From NCBI GenBank assembly GCA_011109175.1, contig RDEW01000004.1, positions 101,976 to 165,975 on the forward strand: 64,000 bases of DNA, in the 5' to 3' direction. A program made the translations under genes and the position numbers. The notes under the pieces are model-generated. The model saw only the letters and a program-made list of their open reading frames with translations. It had not been told where the DNA came from and did no database searches. The DNA is from Dicyema japonicum. Lineage: Eukaryota > Dicyemida > Rhombozoa > Dicyemidae. Below, in pieces: positions 48,536-61,740 of this stretch; position 1 is the first letter of the stretch; each line of letters begins with the position of its first letter.

Positions 48536-48600
48536 AATGACTTTTATAGTAGACGAGTAGGGGTATTGTTTTAATTAAGGTTTTTAGGTCGATAATTCAT
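48536..48600. repeat. 64-bp flanking duplication (right copy)
   Basis: Right copy of the duplication at 47657-47720 (one extra G and a few substitutions). It directly abuts the truncated 5' end of the LINE. Confidence 0.85.
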
Positions 48601-48606
48601 GCTGCT

Positions 48607-48960
48607 AATAATAAAGCATTCATACAGCGCCAAAGTTAGAATCAATCATGTTGACTTGGGAGGGAATTGTAAATTCTATAAGACATGTCTGTTTTGGGTA
48701 TATACTCTCCAGGGCATATATTCAACTGCGAGAGGACTCGTGAAAGCATATTGGTGGAGCATAGGCACGGATTGGATTTTCGAGAAAGTGATGTTGAAGT
48801 TATTCATTACCTCCAACTAAATCTTTTGAATGAGAAGAGGAAGATCTGGATTCGCTCGTGGAACACAATGTTCGAGTTAACAGCAGCTAGACGATGGTAA
48901 GGATGAGTGTGAAGGTCTGGATAAAAGCCAAAAGCGAAGGAGGTCGGAGAACAAGAGGAT
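48607..48960 (+). CDS. Possible exon(s) of an unrecognised gene
   Basis: Plus-strand codons read 'SAKVRINHVDLGGNCKFYKT' and, after a probable splice, 'GHIFNCERTRESILVEHRHG', 'ESDVEVIHYLQLNLLNEKRK', 'IWIRSWNTMFELTAARR', with a GTAAG donor at 48898. No domain is recognised. It may be the start of a gene whose remaining exons decayed or lie in 48.9-49.5 kb. Confidence 0.35.
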
Positions 48961-50689
48961 AATTACTTAATTAGACTTATTGATCATTTATTTCCTATTT
49001 TTTTGTTAATTTAAACATGATTTATGCTTGAATTCAAATTATTTTTTTCGAAAAATACTGATGTCAGCTCACTTGTTTGTCAAATTTTTTATTTTGTGAC
49101 GCATTGACCATTAGAATACGTTGAGAGTCCCGACTGTACGTTACTTCTGATGACAGACATGTGATGAAAACGTGGAAAATATGTGATCATAACATCTGAT
49201 TTTTTATCCACATAAGTTAATCTATATACCAGCAAAATACGAGCCCATATTTTGTCTTGCGTTTCCACATATTCATACTCCACAAAATATTAAAGACATC
49301 AGGAAAGGATATTTACGTACACTCAAGCCACGTGGGTATTAAAATTTATAAATACTTCCATCCTTTCTGGCAGATTAGGGACGATGAAATTATATTTACT
49401 TTTTTAATTTTCTACTGTAATTGAAAGTTCCCAGTATTTGATAGATGAGACCACTTAACTTCTCGTTCTCCGTTTTATGTCTTGTTTCAGAAATCGTTAG
49501 GTCTTCTTGGAAGAAGAGTTTAGCGTTAATTCAAAATGTATCCCAGGTTAATTCGAAGCGCTCTCAAATGCAAAATAGGTTAAGTAGATTGGTAGTTTCT
49601 GAAGATTTCTATTTTCTGTGACCAAAAGGAGTGGGGGAAACAACGAAAAGATATATTTCAAGAATAAAGAGTTATTTGTGAGAAAAATTGAAATTACTGA
49701 TTTTGTCCATCGTAACGCTATTTGGAGGAATAACGATCTGCTACGTGCAAAGTCGACACCCTTCTTCTCAGAGAGTAGAATTTGTCGTCTTGTCATTCAT
49801 GCTTTCCCGAAGACCATAGTGCAGGTCACTTATACCCTGACCCGCCCTCAATTTCCTTTGCACATTAGATCATCTTATCAGATTGAGCATCTGTCTTTGT
49901 CTTTTACTTTCATTTGAAAAATCAGGGTTAAATAGATAAACAGATGAAGGGCTGCAGACCTCCTATTTCTACTCTCTTCTCTTTCAGATTAGTGACCTTA
50001 TTCTAACCATACTGAGTCGTCAGGTCGAACAGTGGATTAGTGATGCGAATTCCCCCGAAATTTTGACTCCATGTCTATCTTAGATAAGCATGTTTGAGTT
50101 CTTAAAGACAGCAGATGTTATCATAAATCGTACTATCATCCTATACGTTTAGCTTCTGGCTGATGGACTAAACGGGATTCGATTGTACGTGCATCTTACA
50201 CGTCCTTTGTTTAAAAGTTCAAGTTTCTGATGTCTCCTGAATTTTTCACCTTCTCCATTCTAATGAAAAGAAGAAAGACATTGATTTTCGCCCATCATGA
50301 AGCAAAGTAGACATTTAGTACAATAGAGGTACAATATTTGATTTCAATCAGCACTAGAAATCATTTTCCTAGTCTTAAGTTGTGATGTTTGGCATTTACA
50401 TTATCTGATTTATACCTCCGTTAGTGTTTCCTCATTTTTGCTGTGCTTCTTTAATTAATATTCACAGAATCACAGTCTAACCATTGAACATTATGATTTC
50501 GCGGAAATATAACTTTATTTTATAAGTAACAGCACACTAATCGATGTAAATTCACCCAAAACGTTGTGCTTTTATTCATTTCTGTCTGAAGGTTTCACTG
50601 ACGAAAATCTTGTATTTTCGGTTCTCCGATGACGGTGGACTGGTGTGGACTAAAGTCTTCTCGGAGAGACGCGTAATTGGCTATGTCTC
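48961..50689. other. No gene recognised
   Basis: AT-rich. An open plus-strand frame at 49618-49917 (EITDFVHRNAIWRNNDLLRA, RICRLVIHAFPKTIVQ) is coding-like but unassigned. From 50.0 to 50.6 kb nothing stands out. Confidence 0.35.
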
Positions 50690-51070
50690 CTTGATCAGTA
50701 TACCTCTCTATTCCTCCTAAAGAATAGCTTGCCAATTCAGAGGATTTCTTATATCCTCAAGAAAGCTCCTTATTTTTCTTTCACGAACCAACTCCCTTGT
50801 ATTGACTCTCTCTTTCGTGAAATGGTGGAGCACATTTGTAACTTTAGTTTCAACAACACCTCTTGGAAACAGGCCAAACTACCTGGTCAGACTTGATGAC
50901 CTTGGGATTCGATCTTTTCATGATGTTTCTCTACCCTCACTCCTTCCGTCGTAGATGTCCAAAGGCGAGATCTTCACGCTGACATTCAGAAATCACAATG
51001 TGTCAAAACCTTCAACGGCTATCACACTGCTTTTTGTTATTAAACATTCAGATTTATCTTCTCAATGGCA
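50690..51070 (+). pseudogene. LINE group C internal fragment
   Basis: Plus-strand 'PIQRISYILKKAPYFSF', 'PCIDSLFREMVEHICNFSFN' and 'DDLGIRSFHDVSLPSLLPS' resemble the post-RT region of group C (DDFGWLQALGLSLPSDVALG at 60.77 kb). Stops and frame slips are present. It ends before the endonuclease domain. Confidence 0.55.
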
Positions 51071-51129
51071 GTTCTAGGTGAGTCAATCCTTCTACCTAAG
51101 GTACTGATCTAGCTTCTAGTCTTGAATGG

Positions 51130-51214
51130 AAGAAACCTAAAAAGATATAACGTCTTCTATTGGCTTTATACAAGAGACGAAAATCACATACTATCTAGAT
51201 GAAAACCATGGAAA
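51130..51214 (+). mobile_element. Short LINE group B fragment (APE region)
   Basis: About 85 bp nearly identical to 52100-52180 of the full-length copy (AGATATAACGT, ACAAGAGACGAAAAT, GATGAAAACCATGGAAA). It abuts the 3' limit of the 28S rRNA fragment. Confidence 0.8.
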
Positions 51215-51948
51215 GCTGCTCTCGATCTGAACTAGAGAGCAGCTCCACCAGTGCTCACATACATGGCTTCTGCGCTACCACCACTCTCTCCTACTCGTTG
51301 TGGCCTATCTTTAGCAAATAGAACTTGTATTGCCATAACGGCCCAGTATAGGTCAGACGCTACAGCGCCATCCATTTTCAAGGCCAGTTAATTCGACTGG
51401 TGAGTTATTACAACACCTTAGAGGCTTCCAACTACTAAGGTCACCTTCCTGTTGTCATAATCAACTGACACTTTTTATGGTATCCTGTGTGCGTATAGTC
51501 AAGCACCTTAACGTTTGGTTCATCCCACAGCGCCAGTCATGATTACCATGATTGGCCCACTTGGCACCCTTATTTTACGTATGAGTACACTCAAGTTAGT
51601 CACACTTCCCACACGTTTAAAGTTTGAAAAATAGTTTGCACCCGTATAAGCACAAATCCTCTAATCATACGCTTTAACATATGAAACTAGTCTCAAGCGC
51701 CAGATTCCTGAAAGAAATTTTAAGAGAGCTACTAGATTAGTATTCGCCCCTATACCCAGCTTAGACAATCGATTTGTACGTCATAACCGCGATAGACCTC
51801 CACCAGTGTTTCCACTGGCTTTATCTTAACCAGGTATAGTTCGCCATCTTTCGGGTTTTAACGCATTATATATCACTACCTCTACAACCGTAGAATCAAA
51901 AAGGGGTGTATGTTGCCGACTATATTGTCACATCTAATCACTTTTATT
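51215..51948 (-). rRNA. 28S rRNA fragment, downstream part (pseudogene)
   Basis: The plus strand here is the reverse complement of large-subunit rRNA. Conserved landmarks in order: CTACTCGTTGTGGCC (51294), 'CAGCGCCATCCATTTTCA' (51365), 'GGTTCATCCCACAGCGCCAG' (51517), 'TTTAAAGTTTGA', 'CCTCTAATCATACGCTTTA', 'TTCGCCCCTATACCCAG', 'GACCTCCACCAGTGTTTCC' and 'TAGTTCGCCATCTTTCGGGT' (51840). These are core 28S helices after the D3 region. The fragment stops abruptly at 51215 and is separated from its upstream part by a LINE insertion. It is truncated, so almost certainly not a working rRNA gene. Confidence 0.9.
51935..51948. repeat. 14-bp target-site duplication of the LINE B insertion (left)
   Basis: TAATCACTTTTATT here and TAATCACTTTAATT at 54800-54813 differ by one base and bracket the full-length LINE. 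Both belong to the 28S sequence (GGCGCAATTAAAGTGA in the sense strand). Confidence 0.85.
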
Positions 51949-54799
51949 GGTGAGATGGTTACGTGCCTCGTTTCTTTTCTATACAACGGTTAAGAAAATG
52001 TCTAAAAAGCAGAAGATACAAGAGAATATGATTGCCCTAATGCTTCTTACTTTCAATGCTAGAGGAATATCTCAGCCAAGAAATACTCTCTGTGATGACC
52101 TAGAAAGATATAACGTTTATATTGGCTGTATACAAGAGACGAAAATTAGGTACTATCTCGATGAAAACCATGGAAATATCGACTAATATGTCTACCCAGT
52201 GACTCAAAACACTATGGTCTTGGATTCCCCATTCACAGAAAACTATCATCTGACATCAGTCGCATTTGGCGGCTGAATGACAGGATCTACGTAATACAGA
52301 TCCGATCTGAACAACCAATGTTCCCCTAAAAATACACTAAATTATAAATGTATATGTACCACATTGTGGAAGAGTGGCAAAAAAGCCGACCGAACTGGAT
52401 GAATTCTACTCAGCATTATCAAAGACGTATAATGAATATGAGTCGTCCTCACTTATATTCATTGCTGGCGATCTAATGAGAAAAGTGGAACAAAAAAGAA
52501 CTCAGAAGATACCTTCATGGGAAGACACGGACGTACTTGGCCATTTCTGGACGGCAGACAAATTGTTCTTGTGCAACACTGCATTCTCTCATCGTGCATG
52601 CCACATAACCACTTGGATGGGGAACGAAGAAACCCAGATGAAAACTAGTCTCTATATACAACCAAATGCTGGATTAACGACAGACGCTCTCTTATAAACC
52701 CACGCTCATACGAAGGTTCAACAAATGTCAGCGATCACAGAATGGTTATTGTCACCTTCAGCCTGGCGAACCATGGTATCAAACATAAGAAACATAACAA
52801 CATTACAAACAATAATTGAGACCACAAGAAATGGTTACGCAACGGAAAACTGATCTCTCATCCAGATACAGTCAAAAATTATTAAAAATACATCTGCTCT
52901 CATCTGAAGGACCTAACAGTAGGAATTTCGTGGGATCACAAAGAATATAATAAACAAAGCAGCAAGCCAGTACCTCGGCACGCGGGACCAGTATGGGTCG
53001 GACGATACATACAGAACTAGCAAAGGAGTTAAAGAGAAATCCATACAAAAAAACTAACGAAAAAGACTATAACAAGAGAAAAGCCCTTCAGGGGTAGAAG
53101 GACCATATCCGTAGAAAAATCAGGAGACTGAACAAGAAATTCCACCAAGAAAACTGCTTCGCAAAATCAATGAAGTAACCAAACTAAAAGATAATTCACA
53201 AATGAATATGGCCGTTCGTCACACAAACCGGAAGGAACGAATAATCATCAAAGACAAAAATGGCAAGACAATACTGAATACTAAAGAGCAAGCGGAGGCA
53301 ATTGCAACACATTTTGAGAAACTTTTCAATGTGACTACAGCAATCCCCCCATTCAAAGGAAAGCCTAGACCCTTGAAAAAACCAATTACAATTTTGGAAG
53401 TAAAAACAGCATGTCAAAAACTAAAAAATAACAGAAGCCCTGGACCAGATACGATGAACCCAGAATTACTGAAATACGGCTTGACCCCTTTTTGAAAAAA
53501 TCGCTTGAAAACTTAAGACCAATTATATTATCAAATTCTCTACGGAAAGTATTAGCTAACATTGTATTGGAACAAATAAAAAAACTCGCCTATGAATACT
53601 TACCCGAAAGTCAAAGTGAGTTCAGAGAAGGAAGATCAACAGCTGATGTAGTCTAGAGTCACAGATAGAGATGTGCAACACATCAAAGATATTGCAATGC
53701 CACCCACATTCTGGGAATAGATCTATCAAAAGCCTTCGACTCGGTTAACAGGAACAAATTGACGACAGTGCTGGAAGGTTTATTGACGAATCGAGTCTAA
53801 AAATGATCAAAATCCTTCCATTTATCACAGAGCTCCTTGTGAGAGTTGGAAAAACCTACTCAAGAAAATTTGAAACAAACATAGGCACTCCTCAAGGAGA
53901 CTCCCTCTTTCCGCTACTATTCACAATATTCTAGGAGGCCGCTATAAGGGAACTAAGACCATTATACCAAGGAAAAATGGAAGAAGTGATTTATGCTGAT
54001 AATGTCGACCTAATCTCCGAGGACAAAGAACTCCTGGAACATGTACTAGAAAAAGCACCAGATATACTTGGGAAATGGTTGCTCACCGTGAATAAAGAAA
54101 AAACAGAAAGGACAGAAATAAGACGAATGAATAACTCACTCGAAGAGAAATGGAGACACACAAAGAAACTTGGTTCTTTGTTAGGAGATAGTGAAGATAT
54201 CATACGGAAAAAAACCATGGCACACGCGGCACTACACAAGCTAAAAAACCTATGGCTAAAACGGAAAGGGAATAACATAAAACAAAAAATAATGGTATAC
54301 GACACCTTTATCAAACCAATCCTCCTATACAACTCTTGGACCTGGGGCACCTGAAAAGAGGAAATGGAGAGGCTAGACTCGTTTCACAGGAATCATCTAA
54401 GAAACATGACTGCAATTTCCTGGCCATCCAAGATCTCCGGAAAAAACAGTACAATAATTGTGACTGTACACCAATAAGTCTCATGATCACTAGGTCTCCG
54501 TGGAGACTTTTTAAACACTTCCTGAGGTTTGACCCTACATCCCCCCGAATATCGCCATAGAAGATTACTACTCCTCCAGTGTAAATCGCTTTCGTGGGAG
54601 ACCAAGAATAACCTTCCCGATCGTTTTACAAAACAATCTGAAAACTGTAAAGAAAACATTGGCATCGGACGACGCCCTGGACATACAGAGGGATCTGATT
54701 AACAACAGAAAAGCTTTTAGCAAGCTAACTTTTTATCTTATATTTTTTGCTGCACATGCGGGGCTATAAATATCATGGCTCTCGTGAAAGTGCTAATAA
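51949..54799 (+). mobile_element. Full-length LINE group B inserted in 28S rDNA
   Basis: About 2.85 kb with the same 5' UTR as the 35.2-kb copy (TTACGTGCCTCGTTTC, ACAACGGTTAAG). APE endonuclease: 'MLLTFNARGISQPRNTLCDD', 'IGCIQETKI', 'SLIFIAGDL'. RT: 'KLKNNRSPGPDTMNPELLKY' (53420), 'LRPIILSNSLRKVLANI', 'LGIDLSKAFDSVNRNKL' (53730), 'IGTPQGDSLFPLLFTIF' (53890), 'VIYADNVDLISEDKELLEHV' (53990; YADN in place of YADD). C-terminus: 'KKLGSLLGDSEDIIRKK', 'NSWTWGT', ending AAHAGL at 54769, with a 30-bp 3' UTR. In-frame stops (e.g. near 52184, 53657) mark it as inactive. Bracketed by a 14-bp target-site duplication. Confidence 0.92.
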
Positions 54800-55240
54800 T
54801 AATCACTTTAATTGCGCCGCATGGAATAACTCCATTATACTTGCTAGTACGGTAATCTCCTTGGTCCGTGTTTCAAGACGGGTCGGATAGAACACCCTTG
54901 CATGTAAATCAAGCAAATGTCATTCCTCAGTGTTTACTAGTTGGTTATAAACTGCAGTCATCAAATAGAAAGCAACTAGCGTTGCTACCCATAAAACACA
55001 CAGGCAAACATAACCAACTAAAACACTCATTACAGCTGTTAGTATCGAACAACATCAGGACTCTATCCGCTTCTTACTAAACGGTTTCACGCACTTTTAA
55101 CCCTTTTCTCAAAGTTCTTTTTAACTTTCCCTCACGGTACTTGTCCGCTATCGAACTCGTGCATTTATTTAGTCTTAGGGGAAGCTTTCTACCCACTTTG
55201 GCTTGTATTCACAAGCAAGCTCAACAACTAACAAGAAACA
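54800..55240 (-). rRNA. 28S rRNA fragment, upstream part (pseudogene)
   Basis: Reverse complement of the 28S D1-D3 region. CCGTGTTTCAAGACGGG at 54866-54882 is the universal 28S site used for the LR3 primer. AAAGTTCTTTTTAACTTTCC (about 55110) and CACGGTACTTG precede the D2 stem. CCACTTTGGCTTGTATTC (55195) is the end of D1. The sequence stops at about 55240, so the first few hundred bases of 28S are missing. 54883-55070 is the variable D2 expansion. The piece is continuous with 51215-51948 once the LINE is removed. Confidence 0.9.
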
Positions 55241-55429
55241 GAAAGACTATAAAATGTTAAGATAAATAACAGTATAGGATGCAAACTTGCAGTTCTCAGT
55301 CTGATTGAATTTAGCATGTTGAGTTTGGAAGAGGATATGGAAACCTTCTTGGGGCACATATTATATTGTTAGAAAGATGACCTGGTTATAAAATCTGGAT
55401 ATGCAGTCACAGGAGTGAAGGGGCACTTT

Positions 55430-55960
55430 TTTTTATAATTGTCTTCAATACGTTCAACTTTTGGAGTTCGTTGGTCAAAACTTATTTATCGTGATGAGAG
55501 AAGGTAATTAGTGAGTCGTACATAACCCCGAGAATCTTCTGTTTCCTGGATATCGTAATGGGTGTGTCTCCAACTTAGACTTTAATCTCTCATTTGGAAA
55601 GCCTGAGATAAATATCATGAATGTATATTTTGCCACAGACACCGTAAGAGAATTAATACCGAACCAATCATGAACCATGGTGAGGTTTAATTAGAGAGTG
55701 GTAGCCGTGGGGATCAGTTCCTAACGGCGATAAGCTAAGAAAAACACATCTGTATCATTGACATTGGGAATTTCGGATAAAAGCAAATTGAATAATGGAA
55801 GGGACAGTGGAGATCCGTGTGGTGCACTTTCCTGTAACGACAAGAAATTGAACTGTGAATGGCATAAGTCGTTCAGCAACCTTTTTATGCAAGAGGGGAT
55901 TCTTCAAAAGCTGCCGATGAACTCTTAAACCCTACTTAGAATTATACATTTAAAAACGAA
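55430..55960 (-). pseudogene. LINE (group A) RT fragment
   Basis: Closely parallels 59570-59950 in the same orientation: RT palm and thumb with the 'KQKILG' block near 55540, a decayed F/YADD region near 55745 and a PQGSPLS-like stretch near 55820. Both ends are lost. 55241-55429 holds nothing recognised. Confidence 0.75.
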
Positions 55961-56293
55961 TCAAATGAATTCTCAATTGATTCTGCATTCTAAAAATTCT
56001 TCCAAAAGATATATTAAGGACTAAGACGATAAAAGAAAACGCTGGGCAGGGTTAAAATAACGGTTAACAAAGAAATACGACACAAGAGAAAACTGATTAG
56101 TTAGTGTTTTTTTTCAAACGAGCTATTAATAATAAAATGACTCACTATTACGCCAAACAACCGTAAAAATATCGCTGATATATACCACAAAAAATATTTC
56201 TTAAGGATAATCTTGAATGTTTAATAGTAGGGAATTTAAGTTGGAAACAAAATTACTGATGATCAGTTAGTACGTTAAATATTAGTAAGCCGC

Positions 56294-57981
<1,688 letters not shown>

Positions 57982-58083
57982 GTTGGGAGAACTCAAATAA
58001 TTATCTTTATTTTTAAAATTTACGATTATATTTTTTATTATACAAAATAAATAGAATTGCATTTACCTCATTTTATTTTTTAG

Positions 58084-59205
58084 CACCTTCAAACAACCGA
58101 AGACAATCTATCCTCAACTATCTCGGTGACCTGAGTATCCTCAACAACCCAGATTCCCATACAAGGACCCCTCAGAAAACTACTGATGTACCCACATCCC
58201 CGGATATTATTCTACGACTCAAAATTCAAAGTTGCGATGAAATTCAAAAATTTATCGAAAGCAAACTGGGCGGGCTTCACCAAGTATGTGGATTCTCAAC
58301 TTTCTGGGATGCAGATATCACGATTGATAAAGCAGCAAATGTGCTAAGGATTTCCATTCTCACAGCGTCAAATTATTCTTTTTCATGTCCTCATATAAGA
58401 ACTTCAACCCAAGCTATGCCACACACCCTTAGTTTCCTAAAGAATATGCTCAAATAGTTAGGAACGCAGGGACTATTGACTCTATAAGACAACATCTCCA
58501 TTTCATGACAAATAATACAGTATAAACGAACATGAACCTGTATAATTAGATTCCTCAACCACAAGAGTTCATGCAACTCCTTCTGGAAGATTCTGAACAT
58601 AGCTTGAAGATGAGGACGTTGTCGCTTCCATACCAATAAAGAATAAAATCAAACTCGCTAACAGGCTTATCAACAACTATGATAAGTTACAAAACCACCC
58701 AAAATCCTTTAAGATCAATACTCACCCATAAATATCAGCGCCAATTCCCAATATTACTTTTTTTCACGGAAGACAATCTGTTCATTATGGGATTCGCGTG
58801 ACTGTGACCCCGCGATGGAGTGTCATTTTGATGAGCGTACTCCCAAACATCTTAGGTCTCTCATCTTTCCTTAGCATTATCAAATTTGTTCTTTCAAAAT
58901 GTCCCACAGATTGATGACTCGAACATACTGTTCGCTTCCTATGCACGTTTTTTATGAAATCGAACAGATCCTACCCTCATCACTTCTCTGTCGGAGTCGT
59001 CAATACGAAGGAATAGCCTGCGGTTCTTCCAAGAACAAGGCAATCCACTATGTTCATCCTTGGTACGGTCTGAAAATAAACGATCTTTCCTCAGACATCC
59101 TTCCCCCATCGACTTCTTGCATAGGTACATCTCAAACACTTCCGGTAAATGTTGTGATTCCTCGATGAGGACATGATAATGGAGAGGGTTATAATGTGAA
59201 CCGGG
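58084..59205 (+). pseudogene. LINE (group A) copy, internally deleted, plus strand
   Basis: The 5' part is open to about 58455 and reads like the end of an APE endonuclease (NYLGDLSILNNPDSHTR, TSPDIILRLKI). The middle is unreadable. The 3' part (58930-59170) corresponds to the region after the RT. The tail 'AACCGGGATCACCTATTAGT' ends at about 59215. It is oriented tail-to-tail with the next element. Confidence 0.6.
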
Positions 59206-59274
59206 ATCACCTATTAGTTCAGTAATTATTATTTTATTTGAGAACTCCAAGATCATCAATAAAGATGTTAGAAA

Positions 59275-60500
59275 TACTAATTAAGTGATCCCACCTTCCA
59301 TTAATTCCCGGATTCTCCTTACATGGTCTTCTAATATCCCAATTGTAGAACGGTATAGTCTCCACGAATGCATACAAAGGTACTGGATCAAGGTTTCCTT
59401 CTTTAGGACCGATCGATGTTCCTCTAATCGAGAAATTGTATCCCCCAATGGGTTTCCTGGTTATCTGCGAAAACACAGAAATCCCTGGCCATACTTCCTC
59501 GTGGATTCTTCTGAAAAGAGAGTGAGAGGAGGTTGTAATAGTGTAGGATGATGAGATAAGGTTATTAAAGAGTCGTAAATAATTCCTAGAATCTTCTGTT
59601 TCTTGGATATCGGAATAGAAGTGTTCTCAACGTACACCATGTTCTCACATTTAGACTTCCTATCCCAAGTAAATATCATGAATGTGCTTTTTTGCCGCAG
59701 AGATCCTAAGAGAATTTATAGCGGACCAATCATGCACCCTGTTGAGGTGCGATTGGATAGCGGCAACAGCGAAGGATAGGGATCGGTTCCTAGCGACGAT
59801 AATAATCTCATCTGCAAAAGTTAGGAATAGCATGTCTGGATCATTGACGTTTGGATTTTTGTACAAAAATAAGGTGAATAATACAAGGGACAATGGGAAT
59901 CCTTGAGGTACACTGTTTGGTAACAGCCGAGATATTGAATTATTGTGCCCTACCGGACTCTTCCCCGTCGTCTGGAAAGGAAATTGCTCAGCCAGTTTTA
60001 TATTCGGACTAAGTCTCAAAAATCTTTTTCGTTAGCAGAGGCCTCGAGATAGAGTCGAATGCCTTTTTAATGTAAAGCTGTTCGTACATGAGTTTTTGGT
60101 GTGTTGAAAACAGTGGTGATAAATTTTGAGACATCCAAGAATCGTCGATTTTGAGTGACCAAGGCTGAAGTCTAGTTGGAGGGAACGAAGGTGGTACGAA
60201 GTAGTCATCTTTGGCTTTCCTGTTTCAGAATAGGTGTGTTCAAGTCATATTGGGGAGAACGTGTTGATATAATAATTGTACAAGTCCTTCTCATCGATTT
60301 CCACTCCATGTTAATACAGTTTTGGCACGCGGTCGAAGATGTTTGAGGTGGATTGATGATATCCCATTAGGTCCACAGGCACATAGTGAAGCAATGAAAT
60401 CATCTACCTCATGAATCATCACCGAAATAGGTAATTGGAGCTGGGGTTTTAAATTGCAGTACTCCATCCGTACGAAACGGGCATAGTCCTCGTGGCTTTG
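59275..60500 (-). pseudogene. LINE (group A) RT, minus strand, tail-to-tail with its neighbour
   Basis: From about 60490: 'VDDFIASLCACGPNGISSIH', 'IKKAFDSISRPLLTKKIF' (60060), 'SVPQGFPLSLVLFTLFLYKN' (59910), 'MLFLTFADEIIIVARNRSLS' (FADD-type box with Asp-Glu), 'SKKQKILGIIYDSLITLSHH'. The 3' tail GTGGGATCACTTAATTAGTA lies at 59275-59295. Stops and frame shifts are present. Confidence 0.85.
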
Positions 60501-60717
60501 CCGACGTTGAGTTTTATTAGATTATTCGGGTGATTTTAAGTAGACTGTGGGGGACTCAGTAATCACCCGCTACCTTTCTCGTTGATGGTACTAGCTGCTA
60601 GTAACTAGCACCTTTGTTCTCGGTGTTCCTGGGGTTATATAAATAAGTATTTTCTAATTAAAAATTCTACGGGGATCCCCATGCTACGCCGAAAAAGACC
60701 TTCTATCGTTAATTGAT

Positions 60718-61740
60718 ATGGATATCCGGTCAACGATGGGGTCCATTCTTAATGTTCGTTTTGATGATTTCGGATGGTTACAGGCCTTGGGTCTTTCTCT
60801 TCCTTCGGACGTTGCTTTGGGCGCCTATTTATCTTCGTTCGGCTCGTCAAGGCGTTTAGTGGATACGGTCCTTCACTCTACTTCCGGACTAAACGTACCG
60901 CTGACGCCGTCGGGAGCCTGGGATGAATGGATGAATTTGTACCTGAATGCTCCGGCCAATTGTGATAAGCAAAAGTCCTATTTGTTTTGTGTCTTCGAAA
61001 AGAAGAAAGAGTCCCTTGAAAAGACGGAAGATGTAAGAAGGCTTGCCTGCCTCAAAACAGCCAGTTGTCACTCGACGGGGGCCTGGATGAACGCTTATCA
61101 ATCTGCCGAAATTGGAAACCTGTTGGATGATGAGGCTGTGAGAATAGCTACCTCGCTTCGTCTTGGTCTTAAATTGTGTGCCGAAAGAAAATGCCGCTGT
61201 GGACGTTGGATCGATCCTTTTGGTTATCATCCCTTGTCATGCAAGATGAGTGCGGGTCGTTTCCCCAGGCACTCCTGTCTTAACATGACATTAAAGAATT
61301 CCCTTGCCTCTGCTGGACACCATTGCCTGTTAGAACCTGCTGGTCTTTCCGAAACGATGGAAAACGCCCTGATGGGATGACGACTTTTCCATTCGCCAAC
61401 GGACGAAACCTGATCTGGGACGCGACGTGTGTTGATACTTATTCCCCGTCTAATTTGGTTGCTTCTGCTTCAGACCCAGGACATGCTTCAAAGCAAACCA
61501 AGGAACGAAAGAGGAGGAAGTACCAGAGAATTTCGGAGGAGTATCTTTTTGTTCCATTCGCGGTGGAAACGTCAGTAATCCTTGGCCCCCAAGCAGATGA
61601 GTTGATTCGTAAGATCGGCTCCATGATTCAAGCTGTGACCAAGGATCCGCGAGAGACTGGTTGGTTCCGAGAACGTATATCGTTGGCTATTGTTAGGGGA
61701 AATAGCATGGCCATTCAGATGCCTTAATTTAATTTTTATT
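60718..61740 (+). pseudogene. LINE group C, C-terminal part with restriction-like endonuclease
   Basis: After RT-distal sequence ('DDFGWLQALGLSLPSDVALG', 'GAYLSSFGSSRRLVDTVL', 'VRIATSLRLGLKLCAERK') comes a CxC...H...C zinc knuckle (CRCGRWIDPFGYHPLSC) and 'AGRFPRHSCLN'. After a one-base slip at about 61375, 'RPDGMTTFPFANGRNLIWDA' gives the PD...D core of a restriction-like endonuclease, as in R2/R4-type LINEs. 'LFVPFAVETSVILGPQADEL' and 'ERISLAIVRGNSMAIQMP' end the protein at 61727, with an AT-rich 3' UTR. The RT catalytic domain is missing upstream (60500-60717 shows nothing readable). Only the one frameshift separates the two open stretches, so the copy is young. Confidence 0.88.

Noticed and set aside
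51215-55240. A working rRNA gene
   Set aside because: Both ends are truncated and a 2.85-kb LINE splits it. No 18S or 5.8S sequence is seen nearby.
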